In this document: piece after piece, positions 10,980 to 21,934 of the stretch | Position numbering within the stretch: the stretch's first letter is position 1 | How the letters are laid out: each line of letters opens with the position of its first letter | Notes under the pieces: generated by a model | Told to the model about the DNA's origin: nothing | Database searches by the model: none | Seen by the model: only the letters and a program-made list of their open reading frames with translations | Translations under genes and position numbers: made by a program | NCBI GenBank assembly: GCA_958295665.1 | Contig: OY282558.1 | Location: 45,818,389-45,882,388, forward strand | Direction of reading: 5' to 3' | Source of the DNA: Tipula vernalis | Lineage: Eukaryota; Arthropoda; Insecta; Diptera; Tipulidae | Length of the DNA stretch: 64,000 nt

Positions 10980-11950
10980 CATGAGGTTTCTTTCCTTTAT
11001 ATTTTCTTGTTTGGTTTTAGAATCATTATCACCTCTGCCACCTTCTACTGGTATGGAACGTATTTTAGTCCGAACACCGCGTTGATTATTTGCAGTAATT
11101 TTCGTAATTCTTTCTTTGGTAGTGCTTTAACTATCAGTGCAGTAATTAAGTCATAACCATGGGAGGTTTTTGAGCTTAAGTTGTTGTTAATTTCATATTT
11201 TAGCTCTTGTAGGTCAGGTCTTATGTTTTGGTTATCAACTTTATTTACTGGAATTATATTTTCTTCAGCTGTTTACCTTGGAAGAGGTTGAAATGTGTCT
11301 TCAAGGTGGAGGCCGCAAATAACGCAGCGTTTCTGTGGCACTTCTGGCCCATCTTCCATCGTCAGTTTTGATAGGAGCTATTTGTACTTTAGGCCTTTTA
11401 AGACGTTTAGTTGCTTTTCAAAGGGAATAATTAGCGTTCTTATTGCCAGAAAGGCCAGCTAAGTGTTCGCTGAAATATTTGTTCTTGTTTCTTCGGAGCT
11501 CGATTCCTCTGCCAGATTTTTCGCGCTAACCATTTTTCTCTAACCAGATCTCTCACTTATACTTGATAGTTGATGTGATTTTCGTTTGGTTTCGGGTATG
11601 AGTAGTACTCTGCCATGCTGCTTATAGTATACTGATATTAAGCAGCTCTAATTGAACGTCAAGTGTTGTTGTTGCAGTGTTGTCTTCGACTATGTTCCGT
11701 TAGAGATCCTTTTTTTTTATTTTTTAACCTAGGCAAATTTTCTTTTTTGATAGTGGTATCACTGAGTGTCATAATGACAGGCGCCTGGTCAGACGAAATT
11801 TCTTCACTGTTTTTGAGTAATACTTAGTTTTCAGATATCACTTTTGTTACAAAGAAATCTATGAAATCTGGTATCTTATGGGTTGTTAGTCTTGATCCCC
11901 AATATGTATTTTTAGCATTAAAATCGCCTCCGTTTATGAAGTTAAAACCA
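10980..11950 (-). pseudogene. Jockey-clade LINE ORF2, endonuclease to RT start
   Basis: Minus-strand translation gives the endonuclease motif NGGDFNAKNTYWGSRLTT (about 11850-11920), then EISSDQAPVIMTL (about 11760-11810), and further down GYDLITALIVKALPKKELRK and VAEVIMILKPNK (10985-11150), which is the N-terminal part of the RT. Stops interrupt several segments. This piece and 9420-10081 are the two halves of one LINE split by the insertion between them. Confidence 0.8.
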
Positions 11951-13540
11951 TCTCATCTTCGAGATTACGATTGCTTCAATCTCGTCAATCTTTTATTAAT
12001 TCCGCAGTGAGCCACACTCTCATGTGAGTTTCTAACGATATCTTATTTTAGACACTCTGGGACATAGAGTCACTACTATCTATACTTTGTGCACTTACAT
12101 AGTATATACTCGACAATTATACATGGAAAACTTTTTGTGCATTTCTTGATCTCCCTCTTCTAGCCGATTTCGGATTCATAATATTTTGGAATCAGTGCGC
12201 TGCATAGCAGTCACCCAGTCTGTATTTACATTCACCCCCCAGCATACATCGTCATTTTAACAATCATCTGCATCCTGTACAGGATTTTGGTTTAGTGCAT
12301 CAATCACTTGCAGTATATATTCAACGGTAAAATCAGACTTCGACACTCTCAAAACCATCGGTATCATGCCTTGTTTGTTGGCCAATATTTTTAGACCATT
12401 TCAGTCGGTATATTATACAAAATGTTTGCCTATTAAATAAACACGGAATTTTTCTAATGTCGCCACTATAGCTAATGCCTCCAGTTCAATCGCGGAATAC
12501 TTTGCTTCTTAATGTTTTATCTACCTGCTCCTGATACAGCACTGCGGGCAACCCAACTGCACTAGTGTATCTGTATGCATTTCACATCTCGTATTCGGAC
12601 TGTGTTTGGTCAAAATTGGATTATTTAGCAAAGTTCCTTTTATTTCCTGGGAAACCATTAGTTGGTCTTTATCCCAACTGAATTTGATGTCTTCCTTTAG
12701 CAAGTTTGTAAGAGGCCTGGCCAATGTTGCGAAGGCTTTGATAAATCGCTTGAAATAAGACTTCGGACGTCTCGTACGCATGATGGAGTAGGAAAGTGCT
12801 ACACATTTGCCAATTTCCTTTTGCCTGGTTTAATGCCACTATATGAAATTTCGAATTCGAAGTACTCTATTTTTAGTGTAAATACATGCATTTCTGCAAA
12901 TCTAGCTAGGCCTACGTCTTCAATTAATTCTAAAATGGTTTCTAAATTCTTCATTCCCTCGACAATGACAGTTGATGGAATATATCGGCTTCTTTTAGTT
13001 CCTCAACGGATTCCTTCACTTTATCTCGTTCCATTTGAGATAAAGGCCTGTAAGAAATTAACATATCATCTTGTAGCACAATCGTCTTTCCAATCTGCGA
13101 CACATCAAAAGAGATTGCTCTTCTATCTTGATTGAATATTTCCATTAACTGATCCTGCTCTTGACCATCCAACTCGATGTTTACTTGCTTCTTCATTATA
13201 GATAGGCACTCAACCTTACATTTGTAAGCTCGTTTTCCACTAGCCACTAGAACATTTTCGCCAATTGCCCGCATGCTTCCTTCTACCTTCAATTGCTTAT
13301 CTGCAATGTCTGCGTAATACCCAATATACTTATCCAGTTCGGTTGATAATTCCGTTGAAAAAGTGCATGTTGATGATTGTGTAATCCACTCTAGTAAATT
13401 GATGTCCCACCAACAGTGGTATTGACTGTGCTGAATCTGAAACCACCAAGATACGTACTTCTACTGAAACACCATCTATGGTAAGATTTACAATTCATGG
13501 AATCTTTACAATTCATTTTTCGATCGAAATGTTGTCAATT
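11951..13540 (-). mobile_element. Ty3/gypsy retrotransposon fragment
   Basis: Minus-strand motifs in order: protease tail (ILVVSDSAQSIPLLVGHQFT, about 13390-13480), RT N-terminus (RPLSQMERDKVKESVEELKE, 12951-13060), RT C-terminus (IEDVGLARF, YSGIKPGKRKLANV, 12790-12950), thumb/RNase H (KRFIKAFATLARPLTNLLKE, then KYSAIELEALAIVATLEKFR, 12380-12780), linker (VNTDWVTAMQRTDSKIL, 12170-12240) and integrase zinc region (HESVAHCGINKRL, near 11970-12010). About 130 residues of the RT palm, with the YLDD box, are missing at about 12955. It abuts the jockey endonuclease at its 3' side. Confidence 0.8.
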
Positions 13541-13919
13541 TCTTCCCGAATCTTGGGTTTCAGATTGGCAAGAGACGATCTATAGACGATTGAGGCACAC
13601 CTTGCCTTTTATATAGTCCCACAAATAATAGTTTGGTTGCACCGCAGTGTATACCGTATTGTCGCCTTTTGTTTGCAAAATCGAGTGGTCGAATCGAGAA
13701 TTAGCCCACAAAGCGTAAGCACAATAATTATATGCTATATTGTAACGACAATGCAAGTTGATTTTCTTCCAAATTGTAATGGAATGGAAAAGTAACTTAG
13801 TCAAGGCAAGATAAACTAAAAAGTAGCCGTGTTACTTTGAGAAATATCGATGATATCCATCAAAATGTAAACTGGAGTTTGGAGAAAGGTTCGAAAAACG
13901 TGCTGATGCTGGTGTGCAC
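13541..13919. other. Unassigned stretch between gypsy fragment and repeats
   Basis: A minus-strand open frame of 74 residues (13580-13804) ends in YYLWDYIKGKVCLN, which weakly recalls the FLWGYVK motif near the end of mariner-type transposases. The rest of the frame shows none of the expected motifs, so I do not call it. Confidence 0.2.
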
Positions 13920-13927
13920 TATAGTTT

Positions 13928-14015
13928 GTCAAACGGGATCCCGTAATCCCGGTTTCCCGGAATCGCAGTCTCATAATTATGACCGGGAAATCCCGGGAAT
14001 TCCCGGTTTTTGATT
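13928..14015. repeat. Cluster of short CCCGGG-type palindromes
   Basis: The stretch contains CGGGATCCCG, CCCGGTTTCCCGG, CCGGGAAATCCCGGG and CCGGGAATTCCCGG within 90 bp, a GC island in AT-rich DNA. A related GACCGGAAAATACCGGG lies at 14113-14132. It may be the subterminal region of a DNA element; I see no matching end. Confidence 0.5.
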
Positions 14016-14259
14016 TTTTTTAGTTTTTTGTACTCTTTTAGCTCAAAACCGTTTAGAAAATTTAGGGGTTCTCAAACAGAATTTTTGGTTACCGTTTTCT
14101 GTATCAAAAGTGTGACCGGAAAATACCGGGATTTGCCGATTTGCGATTTACTTATTTTATATTGTGTAGGATTAATATATTAAAGAAAAACTTCGGTTTA
14201 ACAGACTAATTGGTGATGGAAGTGTCTCTTATTTCCGACTGTCCCTTAGTTCCGAATGT

Positions 14260-15135
14260 AAGAAATTTGATTATCTCGATAATGATGAAATTCGAGTTTT
14301 ACAATGGAAATGGGATTTTAAATGATATTTAGAAGAAACTCTGGAATATGCTAAGTTAGGAAGGAACTTTTCTGTTTCTTAACCGATTATCATGAAATTC
14401 GATAAATACGACATGAAATCGGTAAAGAAACAACCGAGTTCCTTCCTAATTGGCCTTATTCCCAAACTAAGAATCCTACTTCCGTGGTACATGTCGAATT
14501 TCATCATAATCGGTAAGCCCTTAAGAGTCGAAAGATTCCACTACATGATACTTATGCCCTAAAAAACGAATGGCCAAAATGCAAGGAAATGTGAAGTAAA
14601 ACAAGGATGATTAATCGGTTTTCGAACAAAACGGACATGTAATTTGACATGCGCCTTGGAAAAGAGACCTTGAAATGATTTTTTGGTGAATTTTTCCAAT
14701 ATACCATATGTATTATGATGGAACTCGGCTGTGTACAATGGAAATATGATTCTAAACTGATATTGAGAAGCGGTTCTGAAATTTGGCCAATTTGGATGAA
14801 ATTTGGCAATTTTTTAACGGATTTTAGTGAAATTTCACATATGCAACGGAAATGGGATTCTAAAGTGATTTTTGGACAAAGTTCTGGAGGATGGCCAAGT
14901 AGGATGTAACTTGACTATTCCTTAACCGATGTTGGTTAAATTTGGCATACGAGACAGAAATGGGCTTCTAAAATGATTTTTGTATAAAGTTCTGGAATGT
15001 GGGCAAGTACGATGGAACTAGACTATTCCTTAACCGTTTACGTTGAATTTCGACATTTGCGTTGGAAATCGGATTTTAAAATAATTTTTAGATAGATTTC
15101 TGGAATATGGCCAAGTAGGATGGAACCGGGGCAGA
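14260..15135. repeat. ~110-bp degenerate tandem repeat, block 2, with an inverted part
   Basis: Cores such as TTCTGGAATATGGCCAAG recur near 14336, 14767, 14877, 14986 and 15097 with spacing close to 110 bp, each followed by GATGGAACT and AACCGAT..ATGAAATT. Between about 14400 and 14700 the units run in the opposite direction. The family is the same as at 10690-10975. Confidence 0.75.
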
Positions 15136-17605
15136 TTTCGACCATTAATTGGTTTCCATTCCATTAGTATTGTTAGTATTCTGGTAGTGGTACTCCGTTG
15201 ATTCAAAATTGCGAGGTTATACAAAATGATATAAATTTAAATCCAATTAATTTTCTTAGACAACGGAACATTTACCAACTTATCTAATAGATGGCGGGAT
15301 GTTTATATTGAAATTTGTCGAAAAGTGGGGGAACATGGCTGTATTTATAATAGGAGTGATACGGATACAGGTCGTTATATATCTCAGAGATTTTCGGGAG
15401 AAGAAAGAAATTTGCCGCTTTTATTGAACAGAATGTTAATAAATATTTAACTTTGCAAATAAGCTTTTCTCGATTTTTTTTAGATAAACTTAAAGCTTTA
15501 ATGAAATGAACGAAGCTGGTTAAGTCGCGAAAGCTTTCATAATCAACTAAGCAAAATGAACTGTGTGGATCATAAAATCATGGCATAACCAAAAGTTATG
15601 AATAATTGTACAAGTTTCTGTTTTTTTTAACAAACTTGTTAATTCACATAAAGCTTATTGATTTCATGCGGGTTTAGAACTATAAGGCGATAGTTCCTTT
15701 CTGATCTTTTAATCTACACATGTTATAATTTCAAAATCCAAAAATATAATTCGTATGATTTATGCACTCTAGACTAGATATATAAATTATGTACAGATTT
15801 AATAGAAATTTACATAACATACACGCCCGAACATATTTCCAAACACACCTATGTACCCTAGAGTCTAGATACTGTATATATGGCATGGATAGTAATAATA
15901 TTTACAAATCCCAATCCAATTTTTTTGTTTTGTTGTCTATTCGAACCGGATACTAAAAAAATTAAAATACATCTATCTGTACATGTTTCTAATCATATCA
16001 TCAATAAAACTATCCACCCACTTGTATACTGTGAGTATACTATACCACAATACAAAAAAAAACAATAACAGTAAAAACTTTATTTCAATTTTTCCAAAGT
16101 GGAATGAAAATTCATTTCCCCCTTAGTTTGTAGGGTGTTTTAGAGGGTTGAAATATAAAAAAGCAAAAATGTATACGAGTATACTCTAACTGCAGATTAG
16201 TTTAAAATTTCCAACCAAAAATGGTGCGAAAATGACGGGTTTGAGTGTGGAAAATTTAATTATTCCATCGTCAAGTGTAATATTGTGATATACTTGTGTA
16301 TGCTACGTATATTTAGTTTGTATATAATATATAGACGCGAAAAGGCGAATAAAACGAGATCTCAATCGTGTGTCAATTCTAACAATAACTATATTTGTAC
16401 TGTTATATGTACATAAGCGTAATATTCCCCGCTTTGATCCATTAGTTTGTTTAGATTAAAAATTCACCACTAAACAACTCAGTAAGCAAACAGTGAAAAA
16501 AAAAAAAATTGGGAAAAATGGGAGGTGAACTTAGGGGTGTTTTCAGTTTCTTCCCATTTTAATGGTGGAAAATTTGTCGTTATAAATTTTTGATTAAATT
16601 TAAATTTAGTGGAAAATACTGTGCTTTTTATTTAATTTTTTTTGCGTTTTTCTTATTTTTTGATTTTGTTTCAACTCGTCTTGTAGATTTATAATTAAAA
16701 GCGTTTTTGCTTCCAGTAAAATTTTATTTTTTATATATTGGTACATACATACATACATAAGTATATGGATATGTATTTAGATTATGTTTGATTACATATC
16801 ATAATTTCCAAAAAAAAGCTTTATGGTTCAAGCAAAAATTTCTATGGTGATGGGAAATGGGTTGAATTATTATTAGATATAATCTTAAAAATATAAGATA
16901 AGATAAGATATAAATTTTGTATCTAAATTTTTCAGAAAACAAAATATTGTTTTCAAAGATTACAAGATTACATAATATTTTAATTAATGTTAAACATAAA
17001 AAAAAAGGGAAAATTGAATTTTCATATGGTACAATTTTAATTAGTTCGCACATTTATTTTGTGTTTCCATTATACACGTGCGTGACAACATTTCAATTTT
17101 TATGACTGTCAAATCTGTTTTTGTTTTAATTATTATTATGTACATATACATACATATACTTGTTCAAACTGTCATATGTAGTTCTGTATCAGTGACAAGA
17201 AATTTAGGGCGATGGGAAAACAGGGGAGTTTTTTATAAGAATAGTAGAATAGTCTTGTCATTAGCAATATGCTTTAGGTTGTTATTTTCATTATTTTCTT
17301 TTTTCTTGAATCGTTCGATAGACGTTTTAATTGAAATGTTTTCAACCAGAACCGTAAATAAAGTATTTTAGAAACTACTTAAGTGGATGTGATTTAATTA
17401 ATTTTTTTATTGTTTTTATTTTGAGATATGTGTAAGTTCAAAATAACTTTAGAAACTGCTGAAAAAATTAAGCTTGTTTGTTATGATGTTTTCATTCCGA
17501 ATTTTGATTGAAAGGGATCATCTATTTTGCTGTTATTTTTTTCTTGCCATTATTTTGCTTTAAATTGTTACAAACCTCAAATTGAAAGCTGATTTTAACC
17601 AAAAT
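15136..17605. other. AT-rich non-coding stretch
   Basis: No supported gene. It holds CATA microsatellite (16742-16757) and an AAGATAAGATAAGATA run (16899-16914) that contains overlapping GATA-factor core sites. Open frames are short and low in complexity. Confidence 0.55.
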
Positions 17606-17803
17606 AATTAAAGTTTTGCCGCCCGGTGGCACAGTGGATAGCAAGCTTGCTTTAAGCTCCGGAGTTGCCGGGTTCGATTCCCGGCGGCGGGTGATGAAAA
17701 ATCATGGCTGATTAATGTAGGATCATTGAATTAACCCCTCAGTATCTGTTAAAAAAATTATTATGAAACTTCATCATGAAGCATCATGAAAAATTAAAGT
17801 TTT
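17606..17803 (+). mobile_element. tRNA-derived SINE with perfect 12-bp target duplication
   Basis: The element runs from 17618 to 17791. It is flanked by identical direct repeats AATTAAAGTTTT at 17606-17617 and 17792-17803. The head contains an RNA polymerase III A box TGGCACAGTGGA (17627-17638) and a perfect B box GGTTCGATTCC (17671-17681), 44 bp apart as in a tRNA. A T stem-loop CCGGG-TTCGATT-CCCGG is intact, but the acceptor stem does not pair properly, so this is not a working tRNA. The 3' body is tRNA-unrelated and ends in CATCATGAA repeats instead of a long poly(A). Confidence 0.85.
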
Positions 17804-18629
17804 TAATTTTTTTTAGTTAAATAAAAAATCAGCTGTTTTGAATCTAATCTTTTAATAACCGTTTCAATATGTCTGTGAAGTTAACAAGAAAAACATAATG
17901 GCAACTTAATGGCATTTTTAATGGCAATGGTTTACATCTTTAATATTCTACTTTTAGTACAAGTCGGCATGAATATGGTTTGAGTATTAGCTAAATAGTA
18001 AAAGGTAAGCAAAATACGGCTAAATTTTAAAAAAAACGTTTCATGACACAAAAGGATCCAAACCAAATAATATGTTTCGCCACTAGTTAAACGTGATCAG
18101 AAATTCAGCCTGTATTAGTGTTTTTTTATAAATAAATGTATTGTTACGTTTTTGCCTAGAAACATTTAGAACATTTTTATCATGGAAAATTCCATTTAGT
18201 ACAGTAAAACATTAAGCTATTGATTTAACTTATTCTATCACACCCTAGGTGTCACCGTCACAGTATCTTTCATGTGCAATAAAAGATTCTTTTGAACCAT
18301 TTCAATATGGTCCACCAGCTGTCGGCTACTTTGCATAAAAAACAAATAGCTGATTTACATTCATTCTTTTCGTTCTATTCGAAAATACAGAAACACGAAG
18401 AAAAGTGCAAATGGATTTTATCCACATATAAAAATGAGACGGGCATGCTCAAAATTTCATTTTTTCCTTTCAAAATGTTACTGTGATTTTATAAATTTAG
18501 GTGCAACATGGCGCAACTTTTACAAAAAAAAAAGACTTTTCGAGTATTTCTTATCATTTTAATACATTTTACATTTAAAAGAGCAAAAGATGTTAGTCAG
18601 CTATTAAAAACAGGACTTTTTTATTTTCA
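17804..18629. other. AT-rich stretch without recognisable features
   Basis: Nothing beyond AT-rich sequence and short low-complexity frames is seen. Confidence 0.5.
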
Positions 18630-19040
18630 CTAAAGCCTTCTGAATCGACAATTTGTCAACCCCAATAGAATATCCCAAGCAATTTTCAGAATTATCGTAT
18701 GTCCCATTCAGAAGTTTATAAGGGATACATCAAATTTTACGTTTTTCAGATGATTAATCCATAATAGACCTTCTCATTAATTGAACCGTTAACTTGTCCT
18801 TGAACAGGCCAACTCATAAAAATATTCCAAAAGTACTTTAGGCTTCTGAGTATGTGAACCATTAAATTGTCAACCCCAGTTGTGAGTTCACTTTACATGC
18901 CGACTCTTTACAATGTTTCATGTCACCACCAATGTCATGAACCAATAATAAGTACTAAATGCTTTTGATTAATCGAACCGTTCATTTGTCAACCCTAGTT
19001 ATAATTTCTTTGTATAAACCGACTCTTTATCATGCTCCGT
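18630..19040. repeat. Degenerate tandem repeat around 'GAACCGTTAATTTGTCAACCC'-like motif
   Basis: Related cores occur near 18648 (ATTTGTCAACCCCAATAG), 18785 (GAACCGTTAACTTGTC), 18858 (GAACCATTAAATTGTCAACC) and 18976 (GAACCGTTCATTTGTCAACC). Intervening text is partly shared (for example CCGACTCTTTA near 18900 and 19020). The period is irregular, roughly 75-140 bp. Confidence 0.55.
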
Positions 19041-19432
19041 GGGTATACTCAAAAATTTCGTATGACCCCTTAAAAAGTTATAAACGGATCTCGTTAACTT
19101 CGACTTTTAAATTTTCATATAAATAATCCAATGCTGTCCATATGCTGATGGCATTATAATTAGGCCATAATTAGTAGAACACATATTTTTGACCTTTAAA
19201 ATTCCAAGTTAGGTTTTTGTTTCAGTTTTTCAGTTAAATTATAATTCATAGGTTGACAGTCACAGTTTGTCCAAATAAAAAATAGTAGCCGTGGTTTTGA
19301 CTGGCATTTTAATTAAGCCACTTACTTATAAAAATATGTTTGGTTGGGAAACCCGTAAACTTCACGAAGAAACTTCATCTCCTGCCTATACTATTAGTAA
19401 TATGAGATTCCAAATCTACTGAATTACGCCGT

Positions 19433-19678
19433 TCATACTTTTAGATTATATTTGGGGTGCTGATAACGCTCCGAATTCTGATCGAGAAGTTTGATATATT
19501 TAAGTAGATCCATATTTACATCGATTTTGACGACAGCCCAAATCCCCGAGAAGCGAAACATTCCCAAACCATTGCTATGATTCATTGTTTTATTTGGGTT
19601 GAGGGCTGTCTTACATATGACTATACATGTGATTACAAAATGCCCTAGGTTTTGCCAAATGCTGTTTAGTAAAAGCAA
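19433..19678 (-). pseudogene. Tc1/mariner-like transposase fragment
   Basis: An 81-residue minus-strand frame contains NHSNGLGMFRFSGIWAVVKID and MDLLKYIKLLDQN. This follows the pattern of the central part of Tc1 transposases, around the motif usually read as H-G-x-G-x-V-M-V-W-G-C-F-S, G-x-G and I-D-G-x-M-x-x-x-x-Y-I-x-x-L. Several conserved positions (the Trp and Cys of WGCFS) are lost. No flanking inverted repeats are evident. It is an old remnant. Confidence 0.45.
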
Positions 19679-19689
19679 TTCTTTTGGCT

Positions 19690-20114
19690 ACGATCCGATT
19701 GCTTAGTTGTGATTTATTTTTCGCTTTATTGCTTTGTGGTTTAAATATAATGACACCACTATATGTGAGACCCTTTCCTAAGTTTTGAGTTGGTCATAAA
19801 AAAATTCTGAATATTGTAACAGAACAGGATATAGGGTCCGCTTCGAAGTTATCTACTTTCATTCCAGGAAAATTTGAAATTACCTCAATAATTTTTTCCA
19901 ATCGGGACCCTTCCTATTTTTTGTATGGATCATTTGGAAAATAAATGAATGTAATACTCAAACCATTTTCGTGCCAACTCTATAAGGCCCATAATTGTAG
20001 TCGTAACTATTGCTATTATTATAGCAACGATTTTCGAAAATCATTTCAAGATCATGTTAAAAATCCGATATGAATTACGATTTTATTTATTTTACGGTGT
20101 ACGTACGTACGTGA
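19690..20114. other. AT-rich stretch with (ACGT)n at its right edge
   Basis: Nothing coding is seen. A perfect (GTAC/ACGT) run at 20098-20113 abuts the start of the LINE at 20115. Confidence 0.45.
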
Positions 20115-20172
20115 TTAACCTATCAGCCATTCATCCATCGGCATATGCTGTTCCACCTTAGATTAGGGTTTT

Positions 20173-20454
20173 TTGTCAAGGTTTTCTCCTTTAGCGCCGT
20201 ACTTTAGCCTGTGCCAAATGACCTTAGTTACCAGTGGTTGCCACGAGGAGGCAGCACGTACACTTGCGAATTGTGAACAGGTTACTCCTTACACAATTGT
20301 ACCCATCACGCAGCTGCCTAATGACGAGACCAGAACAGCTTACGTGACGCGCACCCTACTGGAAGGTTACGGAGCTGGTAGATTAATCTACTCAAATTTG
20401 ATCCCCCCTCCAATAGACGCCAAACCACCAAGATCTTACATAAAATTGATGTAA
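20173..20454 (+). CDS. Leader open frame of the LINE (uncharacterised)
   Basis: A 93-residue frame with TLANCEQVTPYTIVPITQLP and LLEGYGAGRLIYSNLI is conserved, with a handful of substitutions, in the 2859-3104 copy (81 residues there). Conservation between the two copies could simply reflect recent common origin, so whether it is translated is open. I recognise no domain. Confidence 0.35.
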   Translation: MSRFSPLAPYFSLCQMTLVTSGCHEEAARTLANCEQVTPYTIVPITQLPNDETRTAYVTRTLLEGYGAGRLIYSNLIPPPIDAKPPRSYIKLM

Positions 20455-20933
20455 TCGAATCCGAGGTAGCTGAAAATCGAAAATTAATAAACCAACTGTT
20501 AAACAACTCCGCGAATGTCACTCCCTCCGAACCATCATATGCAAAAGTTGGTACTATCATTAATTCACGGAACCACACTCAAAGTGTTATTGGTGCAGGT
20601 GATCCCGTTGATTCAATTAAACCATATAAAAAATATTTGTATATAAGCAGAATCGACCCATCCGTTTCACCTGAAATGATTATTGGCTACATTCAAAGTA
20701 AACTAGAAGATTGCTCGCCTGACGAAGTGAATTGTAAATTATTACTTGCAAAGGGCCGGGTAATTTACAATTCCATTACCTTTATCTCCTTTAAAATTGG
20801 ATTAAAGGATGCTCATTTCAATATGCTAAACAGTTCTGATATGTGGCCTCGTGGTTTGTTAATTCCTCCATTTGTAAATCATTCACGACAGCCAAAATAC
20901 AGAGCTGCTATAACGTTCCAACAACAACAATAA
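20455..20933 (+). pseudogene. LINE ORF1, C-terminal part
   Basis: An open stretch reads through KYLYISRIDPSVSPEMIIGY, a cluster of acidic and Cys residues, SFKIG and then WPRGLLIPPF. This is the layout of the ORF1 domain of jockey/CR1-type LINEs that sits just before ORF2: a strand motif, a C-x-L motif, S-F-K-I/V-G and W-P-x-G. The N-terminal and zinc-knuckle parts expected of many ORF1 proteins are absent. It overlaps the start of the endonuclease frame at 20843. Confidence 0.6.
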
Positions 20934-21886
20934 CTGCTGATGCAACCAACACTATCAACGATTTCACCTCAATCTACTATCATAACGCCTCCAGTATTCG
21001 CGGTAAAGCTAAGGTTTTTCGTTTAGGCGTACTTGACAATGATTATGACGTCATAATAATCAGCGAGACCTGGCTTATGAAAAATATGTTCTCCGACGAA
21101 TACTTCCCATCTGATTATGTCGTTCATAGAAAGGATAGATACGATTTTGACACCAGTCGTAAGAGTGGTGGTGTTTTCATTGCGGTAAAGAATTCGGTTC
21201 CTAATGATGTGATTGCCTGTCATCCTAGCCTAAACGTGATTGCTGTTCGAGTCAGATTGGCCAATAATACTTCGATTGTTGTAGTAGCCGTGTATATACC
21301 TTACAGATCGGACTTGGATTACTACAACACGTTTATCAACTTCATCGACTCAGCTGTTATGCCTCTAGTTCGTCCTAGCGACCAACTTCTCATTATGGGC
21401 GACTTTAATTTACCCGGTATATATTGGAACGATGTGGATGACGTATTTTCTTCATCTTCCACCGATGAGAGGGCATTAGCTATCATCGATTATTTTGCTG
21501 GCATCTCAACTAAACAGCTCAACAGAATTAGTAACAGTCGGGGCAAATTCCTTGATCTGTTATTTGGGAATGATGTTATGCATGCCGAGATTTCTGCGTG
21601 TCCGGACTTCACTGGTTGTGGGAGCATCTATCACGTATCGATTACGATAAATATTTTTCATTTTAATTGTAAAAAAAATTATGTTTCTAATGATTTTAAT
21701 TTTAATTTTAGAAAAGCCGACTTTACATCCTTGAATGAATTTCTCAGCATTTCTGATTGGGACTTCTTACAACGCGGCGGTGATTTGAACTGTATGATGT
21801 TAAGTTTCAATGATCTTCTCAGGTGTGGTATCGAAAAGCACGTTCCGCTTGTCAAAATAAATAAAATCGGCTGTCGGATGGTATAA
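20843..21886 (+). CDS. LINE APE-type endonuclease (ORF2 N-terminus)
   Basis: This 347-residue frame is the longest intact LINE protein piece in the window. It shows the apurinic-endonuclease fold motifs in order: YYHNASSIRGK, DVIIISETWL (catalytic Glu), RKDR..SGGVFIAVK, VAVYIPY and the catalytic LLIMGDFNLPGIYW. A SxHx-like motif follows near residue 270. The enzyme would nick the target DNA for reverse transcription. The frame ends at 21886, before the RT, because of a frameshift or deletion, so the full ORF2 is not made. The ATG at 20843 lies upstream of the domain and may not be the true start. Confidence 0.85.
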   Translation: MASWFVNSSICKSFTTAKIQSCYNVPTTTITADATNTINDFTSIYYHNASSIRGKAKVFRLGVLDNDYDVIIISETWLMKNMFSDEYFPSDYVVHRKDRYDFDTSRKSGGVFIAVKNSVPNDVIACHPSLNVIAVRVRLANNTSIVVVAVYIPYRSDLDYYNTFINFIDSAVMPLVRPSDQLLIMGDFNLPGIYWNDVDDVFSSSSTDERALAIIDYFAGISTKQLNRISNSRGKFLDLLFGNDVMHAEISACPDFTGCGSIYHVSITINIFHFNCKKNYVSNDFNFNFRKADFTSLNEFLSISDWDFLQRGGDLNCMMLSFNDLLRCGIEKHVPLVKINKIGCRMV

Positions 21887-21934
21887 CAATGAGTTCCTAA
21901 GGAGTTCTGGAATTTCATTAACAGCAAGAAAAAA

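Noticed and set aside
13580..13804. A mariner-like transposase end (YYLWDYIKGK)
   Set aside because: Only one weak motif matches; the rest of the frame and the flanks show nothing that belongs to mariner.
17618..17692. A functional tRNA gene
   Set aside because: A and B boxes are good, but the acceptor stem pairs at only about four of seven positions and the element has a tail and target duplication, so a SINE explains it better.
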